Origin: Pseudomonas extremaustralis
GTDB taxonomy: Bacteria > Pseudomonadota > Gammaproteobacteria > Pseudomonadales > Pseudomonadaceae
Direction: 5' to 3'
NCBI RefSeq assembly: GCF_900102035.1
Contig: NZ_LT629689.1
Span: 5,207,001 to 5,271,000 of the forward strand
DNA length: 64,000 nucleotides
Shown here: positions 9,015-19,025 of the stretch, one piece after another
Layout of the letters: the number at the start of each line of letters is the position of its first letter
Position numbering within the stretch: the stretch's first letter is position 1
The notes under the pieces: model-generated
What the model was told of the DNA's origin: nothing
Databases searched by the model: none
Seen by the model: only the letters and a program-made list of their open reading frames with translations
Program-made: the position numbers and the translations under genes

Positions 9015-10581
9015 CAGCCTGTCGGACTTTTCCCCTCGCCGGTAGAATTGCGCATCGCTCCTGGAACCTGACTGTATGAGCCGCTTTCGACCGATAAACC
9101 GCGAAATCGACTACTTGCTCCCGCCGTCGGTGCAGGACTGGCTGCCCGAGTCACATTTGGCGCGCTACGTGGTGGAGGTCGTAGAGGGCCTGGATCTGTC
9201 GAAGCTGGAGAGCGTCTATGCGGGCCGTGGCAGCGCTGCCTACCATCCGGCTATGTTGCTGTCGTTGCTGATCTACGGCTATGCCACGGGTGCGTATTCA
9301 AGCCGCAAGATCGAGCGAGCCAGCTATGACTCCCTGGCGTTCCGGTTTATCGCCTGCGACCAGCACCCGGATCACGACACCCTGGCCAGCTTCCGCCGTC
9401 GCCACGGAGAGCAGTTCGCCGCGACCTTTGTGCAGGTACTGCAAATCGCGCGCGAGAACCAAGTCTCGCGTTTTGGCACGGTCAGTCTGGACGGCACCAA
9501 GATCCACGCCAATGCCTCGCGGCACAGCGCCCTGTCCTATGCTCACGCCGAGAAGATCGAGGCCCAGCTAAAGGCCGAGGTCCAGGAGATGCTCAAGCTG
9601 GCAGAAGCGGCCGATCAGAGCGACCTCCCCGACGGGGTCAGTCTGCCCGACGAGATCAAGCGGCGCGAAGACCGCCTGGCCGCCATAGCAGAAGCCAAGA
9701 CCAAGATCGAAGCGCGGGCCAAGGAACGCCTCGAGCGCGAGCAGGCCGAGTATCAAGCCAAGCTGGACAAGCGCGAGGCCAAGGAAAAGGCCAACGGCAA
9801 GAAGCCTGGAGGCAAACCGCCGAAGCCGCCGCAGGTGGGCCCGCGCCCGGACGACCAGATCAACCTGACCGACGAAGAGTCGCGCATCATGAAGGTGGCT
9901 GGTGGCGGCTTCGAGCAGTGCTACAACGCCCAAGCGCTGGTCGATAGCGAATCCATGTTGGTCATGGCGCCGCATGTGACCCAGGCGGGCAACGACAAGG
10001 AACAGGTCGTACCGATGCTGGCCAAGCTTCAAGCGCTTCCCGAGGAGCTGAACCAGCCGGAGAAATTCCTGGCCGATAGCGGCTACTTCAGCGAGAAGAA
10101 TGTCGAAGCCTGCGAGGCCGCCAGGATCGAGCCCCTGATTGCCGTGGGCCGCGACGCCCACCATCGGCACTGGCGCGAGCGTTTCGAAGAGCCGGCAGCG
10201 TCATCGGAGCCGACCAGTCCGGTCGACAAAATGAAGCACCGACTCAAGACCAAGGCCGGGCGCGCGGCCTATGGGCAGCGCAAGCAGACGGTGGAACCGG
10301 TATTCGGAATCATCAAGTCGGTGATGGGCTTCCGTCAGTTCCTGCTGCGCGGTCTGGCGAATGTCCAGAACGAATGGACCCTGGTGTGCCTGGCGTGGAA
10401 CTTGAAACGCATGGCCACGTTGCGCCCGCATTCCGTTCAAAATGCGTGAACAGAGGCTGAATCCGCTCGAATTCAGGAAATTCAGGGCAACAACCGGTTA
10501 AAAACGCTCAAATAGTGGGCAATTCGCTTTGTCTTTGTCGCGCTCTGTCCATTTATGAATTCAAGTCCGACAGGCTGCTAG
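9011..10581 (+). mobile_element. IS1182-family insertion sequence inside spuI
   Basis: The element runs 9015-10577 (1563 bp) with perfect 15-bp terminal inverted repeats, CAGCCTGTCGGACTT at 9015-9029 and its complement at 10563-10577. A CTAG flanks each end (9011-9014 and 10578-10581), and the restored gene needs exactly one CTAG, so these look like a 4-bp target duplication. It carries one transposase gene on the plus strand, opposite to spuI. Confidence 0.9.
9076..10449 (+). CDS. IS1182-family DDE transposase
   Basis: This 457-residue transposase has the N-terminal helical domain typical of IS1182/IS5-like enzymes (FRPINREIDYLLPPSVQDWL). The DDE residues lie in VSLDGTKIHANAS, LADSGYFSEKN and RKQTVEPVFGIIK. 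A long charged Lys/Glu-rich coiled segment (about residues 155-250) separates the first two acidic residues. The frame is intact and full length, so the element may still be active. Confidence 0.92.
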   Translation: MSRFRPINREIDYLLPPSVQDWLPESHLARYVVEVVEGLDLSKLESVYAGRGSAAYHPAMLLSLLIYGYATGAYSSRKIERASYDSLAFRFIACDQHPDHDTLASFRRRHGEQFAATFVQVLQIARENQVSRFGTVSLDGTKIHANASRHSALSYAHAEKIEAQLKAEVQEMLKLAEAADQSDLPDGVSLPDEIKRREDRLAAIAEAKTKIEARAKERLEREQAEYQAKLDKREAKEKANGKKPGGKPPKPPQVGPRPDDQINLTDEESRIMKVAGGGFEQCYNAQALVDSESMLVMAPHVTQAGNDKEQVVPMLAKLQALPEELNQPEKFLADSGYFSEKNVEACEAARIEPLIAVGRDAHHRHWRERFEEPAASSEPTSPVDKMKHRLKTKAGRAAYGQRKQTVEPVFGIIKSVMGFRQFLLRGLANVQNEWTLVCLAWNLKRMATLRPHSVQNA

Positions 10582-10812
10582 GCCCAGGCCGGTGCTTTCG
10601 ACCGTAGAGCCATTGATATCCAGGGCAAATAAAGAGGCAGGCAGGTTAATGCCTTTCTCGTAAACCTTGTGGAGGCTGGTGCGTTCGATGCGCTTGCCGC
10701 GCACCACACCATTCATATCCGCAATTAGAAGGTCTACGTACAGAACCTCAGGATGATCCTTAAGGAACGCGTTCGCTTCGTTAAGCTGAACGGCACGCGG
10801 GGGTACCGACAT
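10578..10812 (-). pseudogene. spuI: N-terminal part of disrupted spuI-like gene
   Basis: The first 78 codons of the split gene start MSVPPRAVQLNEANAFLK and continue through ADMNGVVRGKRI and NGSTVESTGLGL, the N-terminal beta-grasp region of a glutamine synthetase. Reading then enters the insertion sequence and stops after about five foreign residues. The start has AAAGG upstream (minus strand). The missing continuation is at 9014-7869. Confidence 0.9.
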
Positions 10813-10896
10813 GATGCAACACCTTTGTTGTTAAAAATATCAATCATTGATCTTTTCAGGTTTCAGTCAACCCGAACGGCATGCCGAAGTCAAGCG

Positions 10897-10959
10897 AGGC
10901 CTTTTTTGCCCTGAAAAAGCGCATCGAGGGCTTTTTTGGGGCTTTTTGGGGCGCTTTTG
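10897..10959. other. Short tandem GGGC-T tracts in the spuI/spuA divergent promoter region
   Basis: AGGCCTTTTTTG is followed by GGGCTTTTTTG, GGGCTTTTTG and GGGCGCTTTTG in a row (10928-10959). The gap 10813-11090 is otherwise non-coding and should hold the divergent promoters of spuI and spuA. These tracts could be slippage products or transcription pause sites. Confidence 0.45.
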
Positions 10960-11090
10960 TCAGTTTGACTCGCATGGGACTAGCAGGCTTGAGCGGGCCG
11001 TGTTGTATTTTTTACGGGGGTGTTGTGTAAAAAAATGAACAAGGCTAAGCTCGATTCAAACCCATAACAGTAATAATACCGGGGTGCTTC

Positions 11091-11415
11091 ATGTCTGGCC
11101 TGTCGTTGATCGGCATCACCACCTGCTCGAAACAGGTCGGTCTGCATGCTTTTCACATCCGTGTCGAATGTTGCAAGCGCGCATTCCCGTTGATTATTCC
11201 TTCCCCGATAAGTCCCTTCGATCCGGCCATTATTCTTGACGGCCAGGATGGGATTCGCGTTACCCGTTCATTTTCTTGTACTCGACCTTTTCATGACGCC
11301 GGTCCTGCCTTTTTTGCGGTTGCCGCTCATTATCCTGCACGGGAGGCAAGCCTTTTGCTTTAGGAGTGCAACGGCACCCCAAATGGCGGTTAAGCTCCCA
11401 CTCTGATGAACCAGC
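11091..11415 (+). pseudogene. spuA: Decayed spuA (gamma-glutamyl-GABA hydrolase type glutamine amidotransferase)
   Basis: The open part (11091-11363) begins MSGLSLIGITTCSKQVGLHAF, as SpuA/PuuD-like class I amidotransferases do, and keeps further matching blocks (FDPAIILDGQDGI, FHDAGPA, AHYPARE) with small losses between them. From about 11342 the next frame reads GGKPFALGVQRHPKW, matching the conserved C-terminal GKAFALGVQWHPEW that carries the catalytic His and Glu. Roughly 130 residues with the nucleophile cysteine are deleted, and HPE has become HPK. It lies just upstream of spuB, where spuA belongs. Confidence 0.8.
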
Positions 11416-11481
11416 GACGCCGATGCGTCAACCGACGCCTGGCCTTTAATGGACGCCAGGAAACCCAGCCCAGAGGCATTT

Positions 11482-12840
11482 ATGAGTAACAACCTCGACC
11501 AGCTCACCGATTGGTTGAAAGACCACAAGATCACAGAAGTCGAATGCATGATTGGCGACCTGACCGGCATCACCCGGGGCAAGATCTCGCCGACCAACAA
11601 GTTCATCGCCGAAAAAGGCATGCGCCTGCCCGAGAGCGTTCTGTTGCAGACCGTGACCGGCGACTATGTCGAAGACGACATCTATTACGAATTGCTCGAC
11701 CCGGCCGACATCGACATGATCTGCCGCCCCGACCAGAACGCGGTGTTCCTGGTGCCATGGGCCATCGAGCCCACCGCCCAGGTGATCCACGATACCTACG
11801 ACAAGCAAGGCAACCCGATCGAGCTGTCGCCGCGCAACGTACTCAAGAAAGTCCTCAAGCTCTACGCCGACAAAGGCTGGCAGCCCATCGTGGCGCCGGA
11901 GATGGAGTTCTACCTGACCAAACGCTGCGAAGACCCGGACTTCCCGCTGCAACCGCCGATTGGCCGTTCCGGGCGCCCGGAGACCGGCCGGCAGTCGTTC
12001 TCCATCGAAGCGGCGAACGAATTCGACCCGCTGTTCGAAGACGTCTACGACTGGTGCGAACTGCAGGAACTGGACCTCGACACCCTGATCCACGAGGACG
12101 GCACGGCGCAGATGGAAATCAACTTCCGTCACGGCGATGCCCTGTCCCTGGCCGACCAGATCCTGGTGTTCAAGCGCACCATGCGTGAAGCCGCGCTCAA
12201 GCACGACGTGGCCGCCACCTTTATGGCCAAGCCCATGACCGGCGAGCCCGGCAGCGCGATGCACCTGCACCAGAGCATCATCGACATCGCCACCGGCAAG
12301 AACGTCTTCTCCAATGACGACGGGACCATGAGCCAACTGTTCCTCAATCACATCGGCGGCCTGCAGAAATTCATCCCCGAATTGCTGCCGTTGTTTGCTC
12401 CCAACGTGAACTCGTTCCGCCGTTTCCTGCCGGACACCTCGGCACCGGTGAACGTGGAATGGGGCGAAGAGAACCGCACCGTCGGCCTGCGCGTACCGGA
12501 TGCCGGCCCGCAGAACCGTCGCGTGGAAAACCGCCTGCCAGGTGCTGACGCCAACCCGTACCTGGCGATTGCCGCCAGCCTGTTGTGCGGCTACATCGGC
12601 ATGGTCGAAGGGCATAACCCGAGCGCGCCGGTCGTCGGCCGTGGTTACGAACGGCGCAACCTGCGCCTGCCGTTGACCATCGAAGACGCCCTGGAACGCA
12701 TGGAAAACAGCAAGACCATCGAGAAATACCTGGGTCACAAATTCATCACTGGCTACGTCGCGGTCAAGCGGGCCGAGCATGAAAACTTCAAGCGCGTGAT
12801 CAGTTCGTGGGAGCGGGAGTTTCTGCTCTTCGCCGTCTGA
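11482..12840 (+). CDS. spuB: Glutamine-synthetase-like gamma-glutamylpolyamine synthetase
   Basis: This 452-residue protein is of the glutamine synthetase superfamily. It has an N-terminal beta-grasp domain (ECMIGDLTGITRGK) and a catalytic domain with EMEFYL, GSAMHLHQS and ENRTVGLRVP. SpuB-type enzymes use ATP and glutamate to gamma-glutamylate putrescine or related polyamines in the cytoplasm. The ATG at 11482 gives the length of P. aeruginosa SpuB. It is intact, unlike its paralogue spuI. It heads the run spuB-spuC-spuDEFGH. Confidence 0.9.
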   Translation: MSNNLDQLTDWLKDHKITEVECMIGDLTGITRGKISPTNKFIAEKGMRLPESVLLQTVTGDYVEDDIYYELLDPADIDMICRPDQNAVFLVPWAIEPTAQVIHDTYDKQGNPIELSPRNVLKKVLKLYADKGWQPIVAPEMEFYLTKRCEDPDFPLQPPIGRSGRPETGRQSFSIEAANEFDPLFEDVYDWCELQELDLDTLIHEDGTAQMEINFRHGDALSLADQILVFKRTMREAALKHDVAATFMAKPMTGEPGSAMHLHQSIIDIATGKNVFSNDDGTMSQLFLNHIGGLQKFIPELLPLFAPNVNSFRRFLPDTSAPVNVEWGEENRTVGLRVPDAGPQNRRVENRLPGADANPYLAIAASLLCGYIGMVEGHNPSAPVVGRGYERRNLRLPLTIEDALERMENSKTIEKYLGHKFITGYVAVKRAEHENFKRVISSWEREFLLFAV

Positions 12841-12899
12841 CGCGCCGGGCGCGCCCTTTAAAAGGATGCGCCCTTCACTGAAAAGTCTAGGAGATTGGT

Positions 12900-14264
12900 A
12901 TGTCCAGCAACAACCCGCAAACCCGTGAATGGCAGGCCTTGAGCAGCGATCACCACCTGGCGCCGTTCAGCGACTTCAAACAGCTGAAAGAGAAAGGTCC
13001 GCGGATCATCACCAAAGCCGACGGCGTTTACCTGTGGGACAGCGAAGGCAACAAGATTCTCGACGGCATGGCCGGCCTGTGGTGCGTGGCGATCGGTTAC
13101 GGTCGCCATGAACTGGCTGACGCCGCCGCCAAGCAGATGAAAGAACTGCCGTACTACAACCTGTTCTTCCAGACCGCCCACCCGCCGGTATTGGAACTGG
13201 CCAAGGCGATCTCCGACATCGCGCCGGCCGGCATGAACCATGTGTTCTTCACCGGTTCCGGCTCCGAAGGCAACGACACCATGCTGCGTATGGTGCGCCA
13301 CTATTGGGCGATCAAAGGCCAGCCGAACAAGAAAACCATCATCAGCCGCAAGAATGGCTACCACGGCTCCACCGTGGCCGGCGCCAGCCTGGGCGGCATG
13401 ACTTATATGCATGAGCAGGGCGATCTGCCGATTCCAGGCATCGTCCACATTGCCCAGCCTTACTGGTTCGGCGAAGGCGGCGACATGAGCCCCGAAGAGT
13501 TCGGCGTATGGGCGGCCAACCAGCTGGAAGAGAAGATCCTGGAACTGGGCGTGGACAACGTCGGTGCCTTTATTGCCGAACCGATCCAGGGTGCCGGTGG
13601 CGTGATCGTACCGCCCGCCACCTACTGGCCGCGCATCAAGGAAATCCTCGCCAAGTACGACATTCTGTTCGTCGCCGACGAAGTGATCTGCGGTTTCGGC
13701 CGTACCGGTGAGTGGTTCGGTAGCGATTTCTACGACCTCAAGCCCGACATGATGACCATCGCCAAAGGCTTGACCTCGGGCTACATCCCCATGGGCGGCC
13801 TGATCGTGCGCGACGATGTGGTGGCGGTGCTCAACGAAGGCGGCGATTTCAACCACGGCTTCACCTATTCCGGTCACCCGGTGGCGGCGGCGGTCGCGTT
13901 GGAAAACATCCGCATCATGCGTGATGAAAAAATTGTTAAGCATGTACATGACGAAACGGCACCCTATTTGCAGAAACGTCTGAGGGAGCTGGCCGATCAC
14001 CCGTTGGTGGGGGAAGTGCGTGGTGTTGGCATGCTCGGTGCAATTGAACTGGTTCAGGACAAAGCAACGCGCAAGCGTTACGAAGGCCGTGGTGCTGGCA
14101 TGATCTGCCGCACGTTCTGCTTCGAGAATGGCCTGATCATGCGCGCCGTGGGTGACACCATGATCATTTCGCCGCCGCTGGTGATCAGCAAGGCTGAAAT
14201 CGACGAGCTGGTAACCAAGGCTCGTCACTGTCTGGACCTGACTTTGGCCGCATTGCAGGGCTAA
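12900..14264 (+). CDS. spuC: Polyamine:pyruvate transaminase
   Basis: This 454-residue class III PLP-dependent aminotransferase transfers the amino group of putrescine, cadaverine or spermidine to pyruvate. Motifs are GLWCVAIGYG near the substrate pocket, the phosphate-binding GSGSEGNDT, ADEVICGFGRTGEW, and the PLP lysine in MTIAKGLTSGYIPMGG (about K289). TAGGAG lies 7 bases before the ATG. It offers a route for putrescine that does not need gamma-glutamylation, which matters because spuI and spuA are broken here. Confidence 0.95.
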   Translation: MSSNNPQTREWQALSSDHHLAPFSDFKQLKEKGPRIITKADGVYLWDSEGNKILDGMAGLWCVAIGYGRHELADAAAKQMKELPYYNLFFQTAHPPVLELAKAISDIAPAGMNHVFFTGSGSEGNDTMLRMVRHYWAIKGQPNKKTIISRKNGYHGSTVAGASLGGMTYMHEQGDLPIPGIVHIAQPYWFGEGGDMSPEEFGVWAANQLEEKILELGVDNVGAFIAEPIQGAGGVIVPPATYWPRIKEILAKYDILFVADEVICGFGRTGEWFGSDFYDLKPDMMTIAKGLTSGYIPMGGLIVRDDVVAVLNEGGDFNHGFTYSGHPVAAAVALENIRIMRDEKIVKHVHDETAPYLQKRLRELADHPLVGEVRGVGMLGAIELVQDKATRKRYEGRGAGMICRTFCFENGLIMRAVGDTMIISPPLVISKAEIDELVTKARHCLDLTLAALQG

Positions 14265-14456
14265 GTGCTAGGCTCAGTGCGCGGCGGCTTCGGGCGCCGC
14301 GTCTGGGCAGTGATCAAGACGCTTCTCTAAATAGGGCGTGTTGGTTGAAAGCCGGCCAATGAACTTGCCAGACTGTCACCTTGTTTTGTTGTCCTTGGTA
14401 GGTAGCGAAACATACAAAGTTTGTGGCCCAAAAAAGAAAAATTGGAGCATCACCAA

Positions 14457-15566
14457 ATGAAGGCATTAGGTTTGAAGAACGCTGGCAAGACCCTCCTCGC
14501 CGTGTCCCTGATGGGCGCAATGGCGGGCGCGGTCCAGGCAGACGATAAAGTGCTGCACGTCTACAACTGGTCCGACTATATCGCTCCGGACACCATTGCC
14601 AACTTTGAAAAAGAGTCGGGCATTAAAGTGGTGTACGACGTTTTCGACAGCAACGAAACCCTGGAAGCCAAGTTGCTGGCAGGCAAGTCCGGTTACGACA
14701 TCGTTGTACCGTCGAACAACTTCCTCGCCAAGCAGATCAAGGCCGGTGTCTACCAGGAGCTGGACAAGTCCAAACTGTCCAACTACGACAACCTGAACAA
14801 ATCCCTGCTCAAGGCCGTGTCGGTCAGCGACCCGGACAACAAGCACGCTTTCCCGTACATGTGGGGCTCGATCGGCATCGGCTACAACCCGGAGAAGGTC
14901 AAGGCCGCGCTGGGCGTCGACAAGATCGATTCCTGGGACACCCTGCTCAAGCCTGAGAACATTGCCAAGCTGAAAAGCTGCGGCGTGAGCTTCCTCGACT
15001 CGCCAACCGAAATGCTGCCAGTGGCGCTGCATTACCTGGGCCTGCCGACCGACACTCAGAAAAAAGAAGACCTGAAGAAAGCTGAAGATCTGTTCCTCAA
15101 GATCCGTCCTTCGATCGGCTACTTCCACTCGTCCAAGTACATTTCCGACCTGGCCAACGGCAACATCTGCGTGGCCGTGGGTTACTCGGGTGACATCCAG
15201 CAGGCCAAGTCCCGTGCGGCTGAAGCCGGTGGCAAGGTCAAAGTGGCCTACGACATTCCGAAAGAAGGTGCTGGTAGCTTCTACGACATGGTCGCCATCC
15301 CTAAAGATGCCGAAAACGTCGCAGCCGCCTACAAGTTCATGAACTACCTGCTCGAGCCAAAAGTCATGGCCGGGATCACCAACAGCGTCCGTTTCCCGAA
15401 CGGTAACGAGAAAGCCACGGCACTGGTCGACAAAGACATCACCAGCGATCCGGGCATCTACCCATCTGCTGAAGTGCAAGCCAAGCTCTACGCCATTGCT
15501 GACCTGCCGGCTGCCACCCAGCGTGAAATGACGCGCAGCTGGACCAAAATCAAGTCCGGTAAGTAA
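14457..15566 (+). CDS. spuD: Periplasmic putrescine-binding protein
   Basis: This 369-residue solute-binding protein of the PotD/PotF family has a signal peptide ending near AGAVQA (residues 22-27) and starts its mature part with [15 protein letters not shown]. In P. aeruginosa the first of the two paralogues, SpuD, prefers putrescine; preference here is inferred from gene order. TTGGAG precedes the ATG at 14457, which gives a normal signal peptide; an upstream in-frame start at 14421 does not. A 190-base gap after spuC may hold its own promoter. Confidence 0.93.
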   Translation: MKALGLKNAGKTLLAVSLMGAMAGAVQADDKVLHVYNWSDYIAPDTIANFEKESGIKVVYDVFDSNETLEAKLLAGKSGYDIVVPSNNFLAKQIKAGVYQELDKSKLSNYDNLNKSLLKAVSVSDPDNKHAFPYMWGSIGIGYNPEKVKAALGVDKIDSWDTLLKPENIAKLKSCGVSFLDSPTEMLPVALHYLGLPTDTQKKEDLKKAEDLFLKIRPSIGYFHSSKYISDLANGNICVAVGYSGDIQQAKSRAAEAGGKVKVAYDIPKEGAGSFYDMVAIPKDAENVAAAYKFMNYLLEPKVMAGITNSVRFPNGNEKATALVDKDITSDPGIYPSAEVQAKLYAIADLPAATQREMTRSWTKIKSGK

Positions 15567-15577
15567 GCGAGGAAACC

Positions 15578-15676
15578 TGTAGGAGCGAGCTTGCTCGCGA
15601 AAATCGTCAACGATAACGCAGCGTCTCTAGTCGCCCGCGTTACCTGTGAGTTCTTCGCGAGCAAGCTCGATCCCAC
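15578..15676. repeat. Type B REPIN between spuD and spuE
   Basis: It starts TGTAGGAGCGAGCTTGCTCG and ends with the inverted TTCGCGAGCAAGCTCGATCC, around a roughly 50-base variable centre with CGTCAACGATAACGCAG. It is the first of eight such doublets in the window. Confidence 0.85.
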
Positions 15677-15793
15677 AAAGAGCGGCAACCGTGCAGTAAT
15701 TAAATGACAGAAAGTTTTGCCGGATCGGTTTATCGAGGGTAAGTTGCGCGCCGGTTTTGTTGCCGGGCAACAACTTTGGGCCCAACTATTTAA

Positions 15794-16900
<1,107 letters not shown>

Positions 16901-16965
16901 AGCTCAAACTATCCAAGGTTTGCCTGTATCGGGCGAACTGCACTATTTTTTTGGGAGTTTCGTAA

Positions 16966-18108
16966 ATGGCAGTTGCCTCCGGCGCCTATAAGAAAGCCCT
17001 CGAGGGCGACCAGACACCGAAGAAGGTGCTGGTCAAAATCGACCGGGTCACGAAGAAGTTCGACGAGACGATTGCCGTGGACGATGTGTCCCTGGAAATC
17101 AAGAAAGGCGAGATCTTCGCCTTGCTCGGCGGTTCGGGTTCGGGCAAATCCACCTTGTTGCGCATGCTCGCCGGTTTCGAGCGTCCAACCGAAGGTCGTA
17201 TCTACCTCGACGGTGTGGACATCACCGATATGCCGCCCTACGAGCGGCCGATCAACATGATGTTCCAGTCCTACGCCTTGTTTCCGCACATGACCGTGGC
17301 GCAGAACATCGCGTTCGGGCTGCAGCAGGACAAGATCCCCAAGGCCGAGATCGACGCCCGCGTGGCCGAGATGCTCAAGCTGGTACAGATGAGCCAGTAC
17401 GCCAAGCGCAAGCCGCACCAGTTGTCCGGTGGCCAGCGCCAGCGTGTGGCCCTGGCCCGCTCCCTGGCCAAGCGCCCGAAACTGCTGCTGCTCGATGAGC
17501 CGATGGGCGCCCTGGACAAGAAGCTGCGCTCGCAGATGCAACTGGAATTGGTGGAGATCATCGAACGCGTGGGCGTGACCTGCGTGATGGTGACCCACGA
17601 CCAGGAAGAGGCCATGACCATGGCCGAGCGCATCGCCATCATGCACCTGGGCTGGATCGCGCAGATCGGCAGCCCGGTGGACATCTACGAGACGCCTACC
17701 AGCCGCCTGGTGTGCGAGTTCATCGGCAACGTCAACATCTTCGACACCCAGGTGATCGACGACGCCGAAGGCCACGCGGTGCTCCAGTGCCCGGACCTGG
17801 ACCGCGACATCTACGTCGGCTACGGCATCGCCACTGCGGTGGAAGACAAGTCGGTGACCTACGCCATCCGCCCGGAAAAACTGTTGGTCACTACTGAAAT
17901 GCCGACCTGCGAGCACAACTGGTCCAGCGGCAAGGTGCATGACATTGCCTACCTCGGCGGCCATTCGGTGTTCTACGTCGAGTTGCCGAGCGGCAAGCTG
18001 GTGCAATCGTTCGTGGCCAACGCCGAGCGTCGTGGCCAGCGCCCGACCTGGGGCGATCAGGTCTACGTATGGTGGGAAGACGACAGCGGCGTGGTACTTC
18101 GCTCATGA
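16966..18108 (+). CDS. spuF: Polyamine ABC transporter ATP-binding protein
   Basis: This 380-residue PotA-type ABC ATPase has Walker A GGSGSGKST (about residues 55-63), signature LSGGQRQR, Walker B LLLLDEPMGALD, and a C-terminal TOBE region (YAIRPEKLLV). It powers putrescine and spermidine import. TTGGGAG lies upstream of the ATG, and its stop overlaps the spuG start (ATGA). Confidence 0.95.
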   Translation: MAVASGAYKKALEGDQTPKKVLVKIDRVTKKFDETIAVDDVSLEIKKGEIFALLGGSGSGKSTLLRMLAGFERPTEGRIYLDGVDITDMPPYERPINMMFQSYALFPHMTVAQNIAFGLQQDKIPKAEIDARVAEMLKLVQMSQYAKRKPHQLSGGQRQRVALARSLAKRPKLLLLDEPMGALDKKLRSQMQLELVEIIERVGVTCVMVTHDQEEAMTMAERIAIMHLGWIAQIGSPVDIYETPTSRLVCEFIGNVNIFDTQVIDDAEGHAVLQCPDLDRDIYVGYGIATAVEDKSVTYAIRPEKLLVTTEMPTCEHNWSSGKVHDIAYLGGHSVFYVELPSGKLVQSFVANAERRGQRPTWGDQVYVWWEDDSGVVLRS

Positions 18109-19025
18109 ACACAAAGAAGCTCAAGCGCCGCCTGCAACGAATAACTCCCAGTGGCCGTCATGTGGTCATTGGCATTCCCTTCCTGTGGCTGTTCCTGTTC
18201 TTCATGCTGCCGTTCTTCATCGTCCTGAAGATCAGCTTTGCCGAAGCCGACGTGGCGATCCCGCCGTACACCGAGATCTACACCTTCGTTGAGCAGAAGT
18301 TGCAACTGGTGCTGAACCTGGCCAACTACTCGATGCTCGGCGACGACGAGTTGTACATCGCCGCGTACCTGGGCTCGCTGAAAATGGCGTTCTTCAGCAC
18401 GCTGCTGTGCTTGTTGATCGGCTACCCGATGGCCTATGCCATCGCCAGTGCGCGCAAAGAGATGCAGACCGTGCTGGTGCTGCTGATCATGATGCCGACC
18501 TGGACCGCGATCCTGATCCGCGTGTATGCGTGGATGGGCATTCTCAGCAACAACGGCCTGCTCAATGGGTTCCTGATGTCCATCGGGTTGATCCACGAGC
18601 CGCTGCAGATCCTCAACACCAACATTGCGGTGTATATCGGCGTGGTCTATTCGTACCTGCCGTTCATGATCCTGCCGCTGTACGCCAACCTGGTGAAGCA
18701 CGACCAGAGCCTGCTGGAAGCCGCCTCAGACCTGGGTTCGAGCACCTTCAACAGCTTCTGGAAGATCACCGTGCCGCTGTCCAAGAACGGCATCATTGCC
18801 GGTTGCATGCTGGTCTTCATTCCGGTGGTGGGCGAGTTCGTGATCCCGGAACTGCTCGGCGGCCCGGAAACCCTGATGATCGGTAAAGTGTTGTGGCAAG
18901 AATTCTTCAACAACCGTGACTGGCCGGTGGCTTCTGCCCTGGCGGTGGTGATGCTGGCGATCCTGATCGTGCCGATCATCCTGTTCAACCGCAGCCAAGC
19001 CAAAGAGATGGAGGGCAAGATATGA
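18105..19025 (+). CDS. spuG: Polyamine ABC transporter permease
   Basis: This 306-residue PotB-type inner-membrane protein has one N-terminal membrane segment (GIPFLWLFLFFMLPFFIVL), five more downstream, and the EAA loop EAASDLGSSTFNSFWKITVPLS. With SpuH it forms the channel. ATG at 18105 overlaps the spuF stop, and its own stop overlaps spuH, so the three are coupled. Confidence 0.94.
   Translation: MNTKKLKRRLQRITPSGRHVVIGIPFLWLFLFFMLPFFIVLKISFAEADVAIPPYTEIYTFVEQKLQLVLNLANYSMLGDDELYIAAYLGSLKMAFFSTLLCLLIGYPMAYAIASARKEMQTVLVLLIMMPTWTAILIRVYAWMGILSNNGLLNGFLMSIGLIHEPLQILNTNIAVYIGVVYSYLPFMILPLYANLVKHDQSLLEAASDLGSSTFNSFWKITVPLSKNGIIAGCMLVFIPVVGEFVIPELLGGPETLMIGKVLWQEFFNNRDWPVASALAVVMLAILIVPIILFNRSQAKEMEGKI

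Noticed and set aside
14278..14300. GC-rich hairpin after spuC as a terminator
   Set aside because: The stem is present but there is no T run, and the polyamine transport genes continue downstream.
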